This document shows positions 47,201 to 62,200 of a DNA stretch of 64,000 nt, one piece after another. Both the position numbers and the translations under genes were made by a program. The DNA is from Bombyx mori (lineage: Eukaryota > Arthropoda > Insecta > Lepidoptera > Bombycidae): the NCBI RefSeq assembly GCF_030269925.1, contig NC_085120.1:10815501-10879500 (forward strand), read 5' to 3'. Below the pieces are notes generated by a model, which was given only the letters and a program-made list of their open reading frames with translations, was not told where the DNA came from and ran no database searches. The first letter of the stretch is position 1. Each line of letters begins with the position of its first letter.

Positions 47201-50200
47201 TGTCCCTGGAATAAAAAGTATTTGTTAAGCAGTTGGCGCTTGCTATTAATTGCGAATGAATTTTTCAAAACAAAGTGTTTTATGGTAAAATCATTTTTAA
47301 TAAAATGTTTAGAGCCAATAGTACTCGTCTTTGTCTCCAGCTTCCTCTACCTGTCACGTCAATCCATTGTTCCCTGGCGTTAGGTTCTTTAGGAAACCTA
47401 AAATTTTTAATTTAATGCATAAGTCAAATATTATTTTACTTATATTTTAATCAATCTTAGACAATATAGTAAATACCCGTAAATGAGAGGTCTACATGTC
47501 CCTTTATATTATACCTTCACATTAATTCAATGATAATAATTCAATAATAATAATACATATTTATTTTACTCAAAATACGTCTCACTAAGAATATACTAGG
47601 TATCATTAATTAAATATAAAATAATACAAAAATTATCCATGTCAAATGTAAATATAGTCGAGAATTCTGTCGATGATTTTATTTCACCACATGGTCACCT
47701 CACTATCGACAAACTAGCGCCGTCCAATCAGGGCAAAGGCCGAAATTTCAAAGATTGAAGTGTAGAGAACGCAATGCATGTAGTACATTGGAAGCGGACT
47801 TGGTCATTGCGTTCATTGGGCGAGTACACATCGCGCAATGTATGCTATTTATAACTTGTTGCAATAATATTGTTAATGTTTGGAATTTCATATGTTTTAG
47901 ACAAATAATATTGTAATTAAATGGTAATTTCGACTTACCGATCGAAAGATATACCTCCTCGCTCTATACTTGAGGTCTGACTTTTTGTTTTACAAGTTAT
48001 AATTGCACAACAGGCATTATAAAGCGGAGATCTGTTCGCCCAAGTAGTCCGAAGCGCACTAAACGCGGTGAATGAACGAATCGGTCGAGTTATGTTTGTA
48101 CAATCATAACTGTGGCACGCTTGCCCCGCCTACATTACCATTCCAACCTTATTTATCTATTCCGTGGGTGGTGGTATCTACCCGTGCGTCCGCACAAGAG
48201 GTCCTACCACCAATAATTGCGCAAATTATAATTTTGCGGGTTTGATTTTTATTACACGCTGTTATTCCTTCCAATTATCCATACGATACATAATAACAGT
48301 CGAAGATAATCAGGCTGCTAGTTAAATAAAATCTGAAACCCAAGCAGACACTTAACATACCATTAAGGTTTCCTCGACGGGCCACACAAGTCCACAGCCC
48401 ATCTTCACTAACACTCCTCACGTCCAGAACGTCATCAGAGCTGTGGTCCATGGACCGCTTCCTCACCACAGTCCCGTTGGGAGCCAGCCACTGCACGGAC
48501 TCCGCGTTGTCGACATGACACACGAGCTGCACATCAGTGTTCAGTTGTGGGGACAGCGCGTGCGGACCTAATATTTGGGATTTCAGTTTTGGGTTTATCT
48601 TGATGTAGGTTGTTTTGTTCGTTTCACCTCCTGGAAGAAAGTTAAAGTAATTTATAAAACTAGCGTGTTTTTAATACGCTTTTATTAGCTTCAGACGTAT
48701 GTATGTTGTTAGTATGTAACGGAATCTTTGAACATGATTTTTACCCCCTTCAAAACGTCGGATTAACTCGAAATTTGGTATACTTATTAAGGACCGATGA
48801 CAATTTAATATTTAAACGACCCTCCACGGGTCCAGCTACGGGGGCAGTAGGTCCAATAGCCTCTTCATTCTAGAAATAGCCGCAGAGGGGAAATTTGATG
48901 ACGTAAAGTAGGCGTTGTCGTCGGCAAACAGCGCCAACTTTTTTTTTATTTATTTTTTATTGCTGAGATGTGTGGACGAGCTCACAGCCCACCTGGTGTT
49001 AAGTGGTTACTGGAGCCCATAGACATCTATAACGTAAATGCGCCACACATCGACTTCCTATGCTTGGAGATTACCCTGGAGCGTAGTGTAGAGAGCGTAG
49101 AGGAATGATGCCAGGACGATTCCCTGAGGAACTCCGGCCGTGACTGGGCGCACCGGCGACTTGGCGCCCTCGATCGCGACAAGGAAGGATCTTCCCTCCG
49201 GGTACGACCCCAGCAGTCACATGTAGGCGTGCTGGAGGTGAGTGTTATGCAACAGCTTGTAGATCAGTCCTGCATGCCAGACACGGTCGAAGGCCTTCTC
49301 GATATCGAGAAACACTGCGGCCGTGTACTGGCGCGCGTTGGACCGATCCGCCAAGTGATGCATAACGCGGACCAATTGCAGCGTTGTCGAGTGACCGCTG
49401 CGAAACTCGGGTCTGAGAAAGATGTGCGGCGACACCCTTCTCAGCAGCAGCCGCTCGACCAACATTATGATATCGGACATGTATGTACCTACAATACGTT
49501 TCTGCCTGTGTAAATTCACGTTACGATTTACGCAGCTACGAGATGTTGATGTTAAGTCCTGCCGTCCCCATTGGTTTTGCTTAGTTTAATATTCATATGT
49601 AAGCTATTTCATAAACATTTTCTGAAAACCTTATTATGTTTGTATAATGACTAAGTTGCAATTAAATAATTATAAGATAATCATTTCAAACCTGCATTAA
49701 TTGCTGAGCACGTATAGTTCCCAGTGTACTTCTCCGTGACGTTGCGTATGATAACACTGAAAGAGTGACGTCCCCCCGTGTCCGGTTCTGGGGGTATTTC
49801 GGAGGCTGTAAAGCATATTGGTCGCCTTTTGATAAATTTATTTATTTTCTATTGCGTTGAGCTCACGCCCCGCTTAGTGCTCAATGGTTACCGGATACTC
49901 CTCGCTCCCCCCCTAGTATCTATACTTTACAATTTATAATACCGCCACTCACCTTGAAACATGATGTTGAGGTCTTAATTATATTGTACAATGTCTGTCC
50001 CACCCTTCAAACTGGAATGCGTGACTGACATAAATAGGCGGGATTATGTTACCTTGCCGTGGGTGCTTACAATACGCCCTACCACTACTAAAACCAGGAA
50101 ATACTCGTAAATTTTAATACAAAGTTCTCTGAAAATATACCTCATTAGAAACTACATCTCTTGCAAAAGCTAATTTTGAAACTGATCTTGAAAAACAGCT

Positions 50201-53200
50201 AAAACATACATACAGTTTTCGAAGTTGTCCCCTTTGAAGACCAGTCGGTGTTTAAGAAACGACGCTTCGCTGACCACCGTGCATGTCACGTTCAGATCCT
50301 CTCCAGCGTCAATGGTTTTGTTTTCAGGCTGTATCGACACTCGTGGAGGATCTACTGTAATATTTGTTACCATTTAAATCGCCTCGAAATGCATGGAAGA
50401 CTTGAGAAGCCGTCAACGGTATGTGGACTCGTGACATGTGCTTCTTAAAGTAGGTATAGCTTACAAAGAGCCTTTGATAGTAGACATCTTGGATGTGCTC
50501 CTAAGATATTTGACGTCCGGAATTGACCGTCATCACACTTACATCAATTAACCGTCGCATTGACAATCGGTGAGGCGCAAAAGTACTGGAGTGGGGACCT
50601 CGTACTGGAAAGAGTACGTACCTCGTCGTAACTTGGACAGACAACCAATGCTATGGACTGACGACCTGGCCAATATAGATGATAGGGACTGGATGCCAAA
50701 GGCAAGAGACCGAAGGAAATGGAGTGCATGTGAAGGGACCTGCACTCAGCATTGGGTGAACACGGTTTCAAGGCGAGACATTTAGGCAAGACTCGTTTTA
50801 TGTCATTCGGGAAATGTCGGCGGCGGCTGCCGGCGACACGATCACCGGTTCCCTCGGTCGACGGGCCGGGAGCCCGCCTTGGTAGCGCCACGCTACACCT
50901 TCCCCCGGAGCGGTAGGGGGAACGCGGTCTACCATCATCCGGCTTCCTATTGCGGGCGAGTGTGCAAAGCACCTCGCCCCACGCCTGGGTCCCTCCCCGC
51001 TCAAAGCGGGTGGAGCCCGAAGCCCTTAGGGGGCCGGGTGACGGATGCGACCCCGGTCCCGACCCCTGCTCGGCGGCGGCGGATTGCTGCGTAGTGAGAA
51101 AAGCCTTGCCTAACTCGCCCCGCCGCCTCCTTCTGCGAGATGGTGCACTCGCAGAAGTCGAGCGTAGCCTTCCAGGACTCGTCGCCGCCAAACATCGACG
51201 CCACGACGCCAGGCAGCGACAAGTCCGGTCCTATCTTTGCGACAAGGACACGGGCCTGCACTTCCCAAGCGGGCAGACAGCGAGCGTATTTGATTTAAAC
51301 TACATGATATCCTTTTATTTTCTAAAAAATATCTGTAATAGTCTGCCTGTGAGATTTGAACACCATATTAATTGCTCGAAGTAAGTACATCTTCTCGTTA
51401 AATCCACTACGACTTTCAATTATAAACATAACGAATTCCTTACCTATAATTGCGCTCATAGTGCCATCAACTGACATTGTTTCATATCCATTGTCGGCTA
51501 CACAAGTGTACCGTCCGAAGTTGGAGAAATCCATTCTGTTGATATGTAGAGACGAGTTGTCGCTCGAGATGATCGTGTTGGTGTCGTTCTGCAGCTCGGT
51601 TCGGTTGTGGAACCATCTCATTACGGGCGCCGGAAGCGAATCCACGTCACATCGGAGATCCATTTGCGAATACAATTGTAATTGCGTATCTGAAAACAAT
51701 AACTTGTTAGCTTTATTATACACAATAGTTTTATAATGCGTTGAAGACTTATAGCTTATATATTTAATATTTAAAAGCTTTCGTGCGAATATTTAACAAT
51801 GACGGAGATAACTAACTAGATTAATGAGTAAGTCAGTCTCACTATTGAATCCGTGGCGCAGACGCATCCGTGTCCGGACGCGCACGGCGACGCTGTCCTG
51901 GGATATACCGTCGGCGTTCTCTCCGAAGCAGAAGTACGTGCCGTTCACTGGCTCTTTGCTGCTGTCCAGACGCAGCACGCTCCGATATAAATTAGACGCA
52001 ATCAGTGACGTCTGGAATATGTTTTAGTTTTCAAAAAACTTATTGATCTTCTCTTGACTTATTGATCGCTTTATTTCGTCGTTCGTTTATGTCAGCCTTT
52101 CCCAAAGTGGGCGATAAAGCCCCCTTGTGGGCGCTGCATGCTTAAAGGGGAGCGGTAAGAGATCCAGAAAAAAAAGGGGGCGTTGGCACGCGATTTGAAA
52201 CTTCATCTAGGAGGACTCTTAGACACCGACTGAGCTCTCGCTATAGTGGTTTTTGTAGGTGAAAAAATGGGGGCGCTCAAAAATAATTTATTCTCAAAGC
52301 GGGCAGTAGACAAAATAAGTTTGGAAACCCCTGGTTTATGTAATAGAACTTGTTTTGTTTAGTTATTTCATTGCGGGATTTCAAAGTCGGGGTTCTTTAC
52401 GTATGTTTCTTCGTCGCTTATATTAAGTACCTATTTCATAAAAAGTCAAGTAAACTTACGCTGCAGTTCAGAAACTTATCTGTCTCCCGGTGCCATAGAA
52501 CTCTAGGAGGAGGCTTGGCTAGTACTTCACATGTGACGTCATAGGTCGTCCCATTTAATATGGTAATGTTCTTTAATCCAATTATAGTCACCCTTGGTTT
52601 AATTTGAACGCTTATTGACACCGAATCTGACACTGAAACGAACTTTCCGATTGATATTGTCGATAGTAAAAGTAAATATAATTTTATTGTAAATTTTGTA
52701 TGTATTAAAGATTTATGTGAAGTCAGACGTGACGTAATTTTTTTTATTTAATCTAATTTTTACAGGATTTTACAAAATATAGGCATAATATAACTATTTT
52801 CTAAAATTTTATGTCCTTACACGGTCAGTGGCTCAAAATGATCAGTAATGATCATACCGTAATTTTATGTATTAGCAGATTCAGTCTACCTCTGAAGGCA
52901 ATAAAAATCCAAGTCGCAAAATACAAACGCAAACTATGGTTAAAAAAATATATACATATTTCTTTCTCCCACGTACTAAAATCTAAGTGTGTACTGGCAA
53001 GTGTCGTTTACCGTCTAATTCGAAGAGACCACGGCTCTCCTCTCTAAACGAGTTTCTATGGCGTTATTGTGGGGACATTGACCCCAGTCGGCTCATTTCT
53101 GTTACATTGCGCGCAATATAAGAAACATTGGTTAGCACTTGCACCTGTCTTTGCTTGAAACTGAAAATGCCTTCCAGCCAACAATAATCCTTCCTTCATA

Positions 53201-56200
53201 AAAAAAAAAGAACTGTCTTCGTTTAAACAAACGGAACTAAAGCAACCTGTAGCTTATACAGTGTGTGCCCCAATAATATAATACATAATAACAATCGAAG
53301 ATAATCAGGCTGCTTAGTTAGATAAAATCTGAAACCCAAGCAGACACATAACCTACCATTAAGGTTTCCTCGACGGGCCACACAAGTCCACAGCCCATCT
53401 TCACTAACGCTCCTCACGTCGAGAACATCATCAGAGCTGTGGTCCACGGACCGCTCCCTTACCGCAGTCCCGTTGGGAGCCAGCCACTGCACGGACTCCG
53501 CGTTGTCGACATGACACACGAGCTGCACATCAGTGTTCAGTTGTGGGAACAGCGCGTGCGGACCTAATATTTGGGATTTCAGTTTTGGGTTTATCTTGAT
53601 GTAGGTTGTTTTGTTCGTTTCACCTCCTGGAAGAAAGTTAAAGTAATTTATAAAACTAGCGTGTTTTTAATACGCTTTTATTAGCTTCAGACGTATGTAT
53701 GTTGTTAGTATGTAACGGAATCTTTGAACATGATTTTTACCCCCTTCAAAACGTCGGATTAACTCGAAATTTGGTATACTTATTAAGGACCGATGACAAT
53801 TTAATATTAAAACGACCCTCCATGGGTCCAGCTACTGGGGCAGTAGATCCAATAGCCTCTGCATTCTAGAAACAGCCGCAGAGGGGAAATTTGATGACGT
53901 GAAGTAGGCGCTGTCGTCGGCAAACAGCGCCAACTTCACATCGACTTCCTATGCTTGAAGATTGCCCTGGAGCGTGAGAATGTCGTTAGTGTAGAGAGCG
54001 TAGAGGAATGGTGCCAGGACGCTTCCCTGAGGAACTCCAGCCGTGACTGGGCGCACCGACGACTTAGCGCCCTCGACCGCGACAAGGAAGGATCTTCCCT
54101 CCAGATACGATCCCAGCAGTCACAGGTGGGCGTGCTGGAGGTCCATGCTCTGCAACAGCTTGTAGATCAGTCCCGCATGCCGTACTGACGCGCGTTGGAC
54201 CAATCTGCCAAGTGATGCATAACGCGGACCAATTGCAGCGCTGTCGAGTGACCGCTGCAAAACCCGAATTGCTCGGGTCTGAGAAGGATGTGCGGCGACA
54301 CCCTTCTCAGCAGCAGCCGCTCGACCAACATTATGATATCGGACATGTATATACCTACAATAAATTTCTGCCTGTGAAAATTCACGTTACGTATTACGCA
54401 GCTACGAGATGTTGATGTTACGTCCTGTCTTCCCCATTGGTTTTGTTTAGTTTAATATTAATATGTAAGTTATTTCATGAACGTTTTCTGAAAACCTTAT
54501 ATATTTTGTATAATGACTAAATTGCCATTAAAAAATTATAAGATAATAATTTCAAACCTGCATTAATTGCTGAGCACGTATAGTTCCCAGTGTACTTCTC
54601 CGTGACGTTGCGTATGATAACACTGAAAGAGTGACGTCCTCCCGTATCCGGTTCTGGGGGTATTTCGGAGGCTGTAAAACATATTGGTCGCCTTTTGATA
54701 AATTTATTTATTTTCTATTGCGTTGAGCTCACGCCCCGCTTAGTGATCAATGGTTACCGGATACTCCTCGCTCCCCCCTCGTATCTATACTTTACAATTT
54801 AGAATACCGCCACTCACCTTGAAACATGATGTTGAGGTCTTAATTATATTGTACAATGTCTGTCCCACCCTTCAAACTGGAATGCGTGACTGACATAAAT
54901 AGACGGGATTATGTTACCTAGCCGTGGGTGCTTACAATACGCCCTACCACTACTAAAACCTAGAAATACTCGTAAATTTTAATACAAGGTTCTCTGAAAA
55001 TATACGTCATTAGAAACTACATCTCTTGCAAAAGCTAATTTTGAAACTGATCTTGAAAAACAGCTAAAACATACATACAGTTTTCGAAGTTGTCCCCTTT
55101 GAAGACCAGTCGGTGTTTAAGAAACGACGCTTCGCTGACCACCGTGCATGTCACGTTCAGATCCTCTCCAGCGTCAATGGTTTTGTTTTCAGGCTCTATC
55201 GACACTCGCGGTGGATCTACTGTAATATTTGCTACGATTTAAATCGCCGCGAAATGCATGGAAGACTTGTGAAGCCGTCAACGGCATGTCGACTGGTGAC
55301 ATGTGCTTCTTAAAGTATAGTTTACAAAGAACCTTTGATAGTAGACATTTTGTGCTCTTAAGATATTTGACGTCCGGAATTAACCGTCATCACATTTACA
55401 TCAATTAACTGCCGCATTGACAATCGGTGAGGCGTAAAAGTACTGGAGTGGGGACCTCGTACTGGAAAGAGTACGTACCTCGTCGTAACTTGGACAGACA
55501 ACCAATGCTATGGACTGACGACCTGGCCAATATAGATGATAGGGACTGGATGCCAAAGGCAAGAGACCGAAGGGAATGGAGTGCATGTGAAGGGACCTGC
55601 ACTCAGCATTGGGTGAACACGGTTTCAAGGCGAGACATTTAGGCAAGACTCGTTTTATGTCATTCGGAAAATGTCGGCGACGGCTGCCGGCGACACGATC
55701 ACCGGTTCCCGCGGTCGACGGGCCGGGAGCCCGCCTTGGTGGCGCCACGCTACACCTTCCCCCGGAGCGGTAGGGGGAACGCGGTCTACCATCATCCGGC
55801 TTCCTATTGCGGGCGAGTGCACGCCTGGGTCCTTCCCCGCACAAAGCGGGTGGAGCCCGAAGCCCTTAGGGGGCCGGGTGACGGATGCGACCCCGGTCCC
55901 GACCCCTGCTCGGCGGCGGCGGATTGCTGCGTAGTGAGAAAAGCCTTGCCTAACTCGCCCCGCCGCCTCCTTCTGCGAGATGGTGCACTCGCAGAAGTCG
56001 AGCGTAGCCTTCCAGGACTCGTCGCCGCCAAACATCGACGCCACGACGCCACGACGCCAGGCAGCGACAAGTCCGGTCCTATCTTTGCGACAAGGACACG
56101 GGCCTGCACTTCCCAAGCGGGCAGACAGCGAGCGTATTTGATTTAAACTACATGATATCCTTTTATTTTCTAAAAAATATCTGTAATAGTCTGCCTGTGA

Positions 56201-59200
56201 GATTTGAACACCATATTAATTGCTCGGAGTAAGTACATCTTCTCGTTAAATCCACTACGACTTTCAATTATAAAAAAAAACATAACGAGCTCCTTACCTA
56301 TAATTGCGCTCATAGTACCATCAACTGACATTGTTTCATATCCATTGTTGGCTACACAAGTGTACCGTCCGAAGTTGGAGAAATCCATTCTGTTGATATG
56401 TAGAGACGAGTTGTCGCTCGAGATGATCGTGTTGGTGTCGTTCTGCAGCTCGGTTCGGTTGTGGAACCATCTCGTTACGGGCGCCGGAAGGGAATCCACG
56501 TCACATCGGAGATCCATTTGCGAATACAATTGTAATTGCGTATCTGAAAACAATAACTTGTTAGCTTTATTAAACGCAATAGTTTCACAATGCGTTGAAG
56601 ACTTATAGCTTAGACCATAGTTAAAAGCTTTCGTGCGAATATTTAACAATGAGGGAGATAACTAACTAGATTAATGAGTAAGTCAGTCTCACTATTGAAT
56701 CCGTGGCGCAGACGCATCCGTGTCCGGACGCGCACGGCGACACTGTCCTGGGATATACCGTCGGAGTTCTCTCCGAAGCAGAAGTACGTGCCGTTCACTG
56801 ACTCCTTGCTGCTGTCCAGACGCAGCACGCTCCGATATAGATTAGACGCAATCAGTGACGTCTGGAATATGATTCAGTTTTCAAAAGAACTTATTGATCT
56901 TCTCTTGACTTATTGATCGCTTTATTTCGTCGTTCATTTATGTCAGCCTTTCCCAAAGTGGGCGATAACGCCCCCTTGTGGGCGCTGCATGCCTAAAGAG
57001 GGGCGGTAAGAGACCCAGAAAAAAAAAGGGGGCGTTGTGTAGAGGGTTGGCACGCGATTTGTAACTTCATCAAGGAGGACTCTTAGACACCGTCTGAGCT
57101 CTCGCTATAGTGGTTTTTAGTAGGTGAAAAAATGGGGGCGTTCAAAAATAATTTATTCTCAAAGTGGGCAGTAGACAAAATAAGTTTGGAAACCCCTGGT
57201 TTATGTAATAGAACTTGTTTTGTTTAGTTATTTCATTGCGGGATTTCAAAGTCGGGGTTCTTTACGTATGTTTCTTCGTCGCTTATAATATTAAGTACCT
57301 ATTTCATAAAAAGTCAAGTAAACTTACGCTGCAGTTCAGAAACTTCTCTGTCTCCCTGTGCCATAGAACTCTAGGAGGAGGCTTGGCTAGTACTTCACAA
57401 GTGACGTCATAGGTCGTCCCATTTAATATGGTGATGTTCTTGGATCCAATTATAGTCACCCTTGGTTTAATTTGAACGCTTATTGACACCGAATCTGACA
57501 CTGAAACGAACTTTCCGATTGATATTGTCGATAGTTAAAGTAAATATAATTTTATTGTAAATTTTATATGTATTAAAGATTTATGTGAAGTCAGACGTGA
57601 CGTAATTTTTTTTAATTAATCTAATTTTTACAGGATTTTACAAAATATACGCATAATTCGTGCGTTGCGACCGTAGATAGTGGACGTCTCCGTGGTTGTT
57701 GTGGCATTATCGTTTCATTTAAGTTTAAATTTGTTAATTTTAAATTGTGATTGGTGGTTTTCAATTCATCGGTGGCTCCTTGTTCTTCCTTAACGTTTTT
57801 AACAGCTGACTCCACCTTTTGGGCGGTGTAACAGAGATAGAAGCTTGGTAAGATACGCCTTAGCTTTCTTATTGTGGCTGCTTCTCGCTTGAGCCTGCCT
57901 GTGGGTGCATGTTTGCTTGACACGCGTGTGCGCTTTGAGTGTGTCGAGTCGAAGAAATTACAAACATTCAAAAAAGTACTCGTGTGGCCCCGGGCGTGAA
58001 CTTGCGTCGCTGGACCTGCGTTTGGTCGTCGCCCTGTTGCTCCAACAATTAACTGAACTCACCTGCTAAATTATACATTGCCTTCATATTACTTTGAATC
58101 TAATCTCGTAATTTATAATTTATTATGGAGTACACCTGCTGTAATAAAGTGGTCAATACTCGTGACAATAAGAAGTCAACCTTGGTGTGTACAGTGTGTA
58201 GAAATTATTATCATATCGGCTGTGTTCTTCCTGCAAAAAAGGATTGGACGCCGGATTCAGAATTTAAGTCTACATGGATATGTCTTAATTGTGCGACTAG
58301 ATCACGCACTGTTAATGATGACACTCCTGTCCGAGGCAATGTGAGGCCTCGAGCACCTGATACATCCAATGTTACGATGAGACCGTTGCGTACTGGATCC
58401 AGGGAACGTGAGGGACCTGAATTACAGGTTGTCCCTTTGGAACAGGTCAGGAGTATAGTGCGCGCGGAAGTCCAGGAAGCTGTTGCTTGTTTCAGGGACA
58501 CTATTCTTGAACTCAAGAGTGAAATCTCAACTCTTCGTGATAGTGTCTCCTTCATTAGTGACAAGTATGAAGCCATATCAAAAAAAATTCTTGAGTTTAA
58601 TGACCATCTGAAAGTTATTCCAACACTCAAAAACGAGCTCAGTATACTGGATTCAAGAATACAATCCATTGATTCTCAATTCAACTTAAAAGAGCAGTGG
58701 AGCAGGAGATCTAATATAGAAATTCTGGGTATCCCCGAAAGGAAAGGCGAAAATCTAATAGAATTGGTCTCGAAAATTGCCGAGAGGGCGGGTTTTGCCT
58801 TGAATCCTCAGATAGACGTCGATTTTGTTACAAGGGTTGCGCCGATGGACAGAAGCAGTAGCAGATCAAAGCCAGTTATTCTTAGATTTGTATCCCGATA
58901 TAGGAAGGATGACATGTTGGCTAAATTGCGGAGATTAAAGGAATTGAAATCTTCTGATATTGGATTCCCACATGATTCATCTAGGCTTTATTTTAATGAC
59001 CACCTCACGAAAAATAATAAACTTTTGTTAAAAAACGTAAAACATTTAGCCAAGGAAAAATTTTATAAATACGTGTGGGTACGTAATTGTACTGTACTGG
59101 TGCGAAAAAACGATGTTAGTCCGCCAGTCGTGATTGCTTCCCAAGATGATTTAAAAAAAATTATATAGGTGTTTTCCTTATTATTATATTCATTATTTTT

Positions 59201-62200
59201 AAAGTACATGCTATTTTTTGTAATGTAAAATATATCATAATTTTGTTTTTTTCTTTTCAAAAGTTGATGATCGGACTATTTCAGTTTTTTGAGAAACTTT
59301 TAAATGTTTTTTTAACTATTTTAATAACATTATGTAAGGCTTGTTATGATATAGCAACATACTTATTGTTTAGCATTGGAGAATTTTTTATTTTGTTCGT
59401 TTGGAACTTTTACTCCTGGGGTGGGTGTTTGATTAATGTTGAGATCTATATTCTCGTTTGTGTAGGTACTTATGTATTGACATGTCAATTATTATGCTGT
59501 GGTTTGAGCCGTGGACTATTAATACTGTTGGTTAATTATTTATATGATCTATTTTTTCTCTCTCTCTCTAATGGCTAATTTAAAGATTTTTTACCAGAAC
59601 GTTCGTGGTTTACGTAGTAAAACTAATTTGTTTTATAGAAACATTATTTTATGTGATAATGATATTATATGTCTTAGTGAGACATGGTTAATGCCGGGTA
59701 TTTATGACTCAGAGTTGTTTGATGAGCGTTTTGTTGTATACCGTTGCGATCGGAACTATAACTCTCGAAATGATTCTTTGGGTGGCGGGGTACTTATTGC
59801 TGTGCGTAGAGGAATTACCGTTTTTAATTTAACCTGTCTCCCTTCCAACAGAAACCGATCAGCTGATATTATTTCGATAAAAATAAATATTAAGCACAAT
59901 AACGTTAGTAAACTACTCCATCTTTACTGTTGCTATTTTCCTCAATGTTCCTCTCAGTTTGAAGATGAAATTGGTTTTTTTGAGGATATTTCTGACACAA
60001 TTATTACTAATCCCGGTGACGAATTTTTGTGCGTCGGCGATTTCAATATAAGGAATGCTTCTTGGGAGCTGATCGGTGTTGATGGACCTGCTAGACTCTT
60101 GAATGGTGATCGGTGGGACTCACTTGTCTTTGGTCTTTCTAATTTTTTAGCTTTTAATAGTTTTAAACAATTTAATTCGATTTCTAATATAAATAAAAGA
60201 TGCTTAGATTTAGTAATAAGTAATTGTGCTTGTAAGGTTGTTCGTTCGTCCCTTCCTCTTGTATCTGAGGATGATCATCATCCAGCCTTAGATATTCAGA
60301 TTCAGGGGTTAGACGTGAGACCCCTACGTTCTCCTGGCCGGTCCATATTGCTTTTCCATAAAAGTGACTACTCTATTATTAACGAGGAACTTTCGAAAAT
60401 TGATTGGAAACAATCTTTTATGAATTTAGATGTCGACATGGCCGTGGGCAAGTTTCATGAAATCTTAGACAAGATTATTTCTGATAATGTGCCTGTGAAG
60501 GTCGTAAGAGGTAACTCCAATTTCCCTTACTGGTACTCCTCTGCTTTAATCAAGTTGATTAAAGAAAAAAGAAAATTTCACAGGAAATGGAAATGTTATG
60601 GTCGATTGGCCGACTATTCAAGTTTTTCTGTTCTTCGTGAAAGACAAAAAGCCTTAAAAATTTGCTGTTACAATGCACACATAACAAAGTGTGAGGATGA
60701 TATCTTGAAGTGCAGTAAGCAATTTTGGAGATTTGTTAAATCCAAGAGGAGTGCTGGGTATTTTCCTAACGAATTGTTCTTAAATGATAGGTGCTCATCT
60801 GATGGTTCTGAAATATGTAATTTATTTAATGTTCATTTTGGTTCTGCCTTTTTAACTAACAATACACAGTCAGCATCATCGTTAAGTTATACCCCTGCTT
60901 CTTACGACCTTAACTGTGTAGATATTTCTTCATTTTTTATTTCGGTGGGTAAAGTCAAGCAATATTTAAAAAATCTTGATATTTCCAAGGGTGCTGGTCC
61001 GGATGGTATTCCGCCTGTTTTTTTGCGACAATGTTACGCTCAGCTGTGTTACCCTTTGCATCTTCTTTTTAATCACTCATTATCAACTGGTGTTATGCCC
61101 CGTATTTGGAAGCGGTCGTTCGTGGTGCCAGTCTTTAAGAGCGGTGATAAACATAACATAGCTAACTACAGACCAATTTCTAAAATTTGTGCCATCCCTA
61201 AGATGTTTGAACGTATAGTTTATGATTTTTTATTTCCATTGATTAGGCCTCATATTATAGAGCAACAGCATGGTTTTATAAGCCATAGATCTACTGAGAC
61301 AAACCTCTGTGAGTTTTTGGATTATGTATTGAGCTCCATGGAGGATGGTCATCAGGTTGATGTGGTGTACACGGATTATTCCAAAGCGTTCGATCGAATA
61401 AATTTTGACATCTTGATTGAGAAATTGCATGGACTTGGGGTCCACGGTGATTTGCTGCGATGGCTTGAGTCTTATGTTAGAGATCGCAGTCAGGCTGTGA
61501 CTTTCAATGGTTTTTGTTCATCATTTGCACCTGTTCCCTCGGGAGTTCCTCAGGGCTCTCATCTCGGTCCTATGTTATTTAATATATATGTCAATGACGT
61601 TTCGAATGTTTTCAGGAAATCCAAATTCATTATGTACGCTGATGACAAAAAAGTATATAAAGTTATAAAGTCCTTAAACGACTGTTTGGAATTACAGGAT
61701 GATTTGAACAACTTATTTGTTTACTGTCAAAATAACTTACTCACAGTGAATACTAATAAGTGTACTATTATAACATTCTCACGTGGAAGATCGAATATCT
61801 TGTATGACTATTCTATTAATGGTCAAACTTTGGTACGCACCACAGTTGTTCGTGATTTGGGTATTTATTTGGATTCCAGTTTGATTTTTGATTTTCATGT
61901 TAATGAAATAGTAAATAAGGCTTTTCGAATGTTAGGCTTCATACTTAGAGTTGGTAAAGACTTTAAAAGACCATCTACTTTGATTCTGTTGTACAACAGT
62001 TTTGTACGGTCTATATTGGAATATGGCTCCGTCACATGGAACCCCCAATATAATATTTATATTCAGCGACTAGAAAGAGTCCAAAAAAAGTTTTTTAAGC
62101 ATCTTTTATACCATTGTCGTCGCTTTAACTCTCCAGAACCGACAGAATTTGTCTCTCTAGTCGATCGCAGGCTACTGAGGGATCAAATGTTTTTATATAA

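Noticed and set aside
50544..51191. 215-codon minus-strand open frame rich in Arg/Ser/Pro, with partner frames on both strands and a copy at 55401-56116
   Set aside because: High-GC LINE debris: all frames are open because of base composition, and the best protein-like signal ([20 protein letters not shown]) is in a different frame and belongs to a retroelement end.
57621..57971. 116-codon minus-strand frame
   Set aside because: Antisense to the 5' region of the LINE; starts in host intron and crosses the insertion border.
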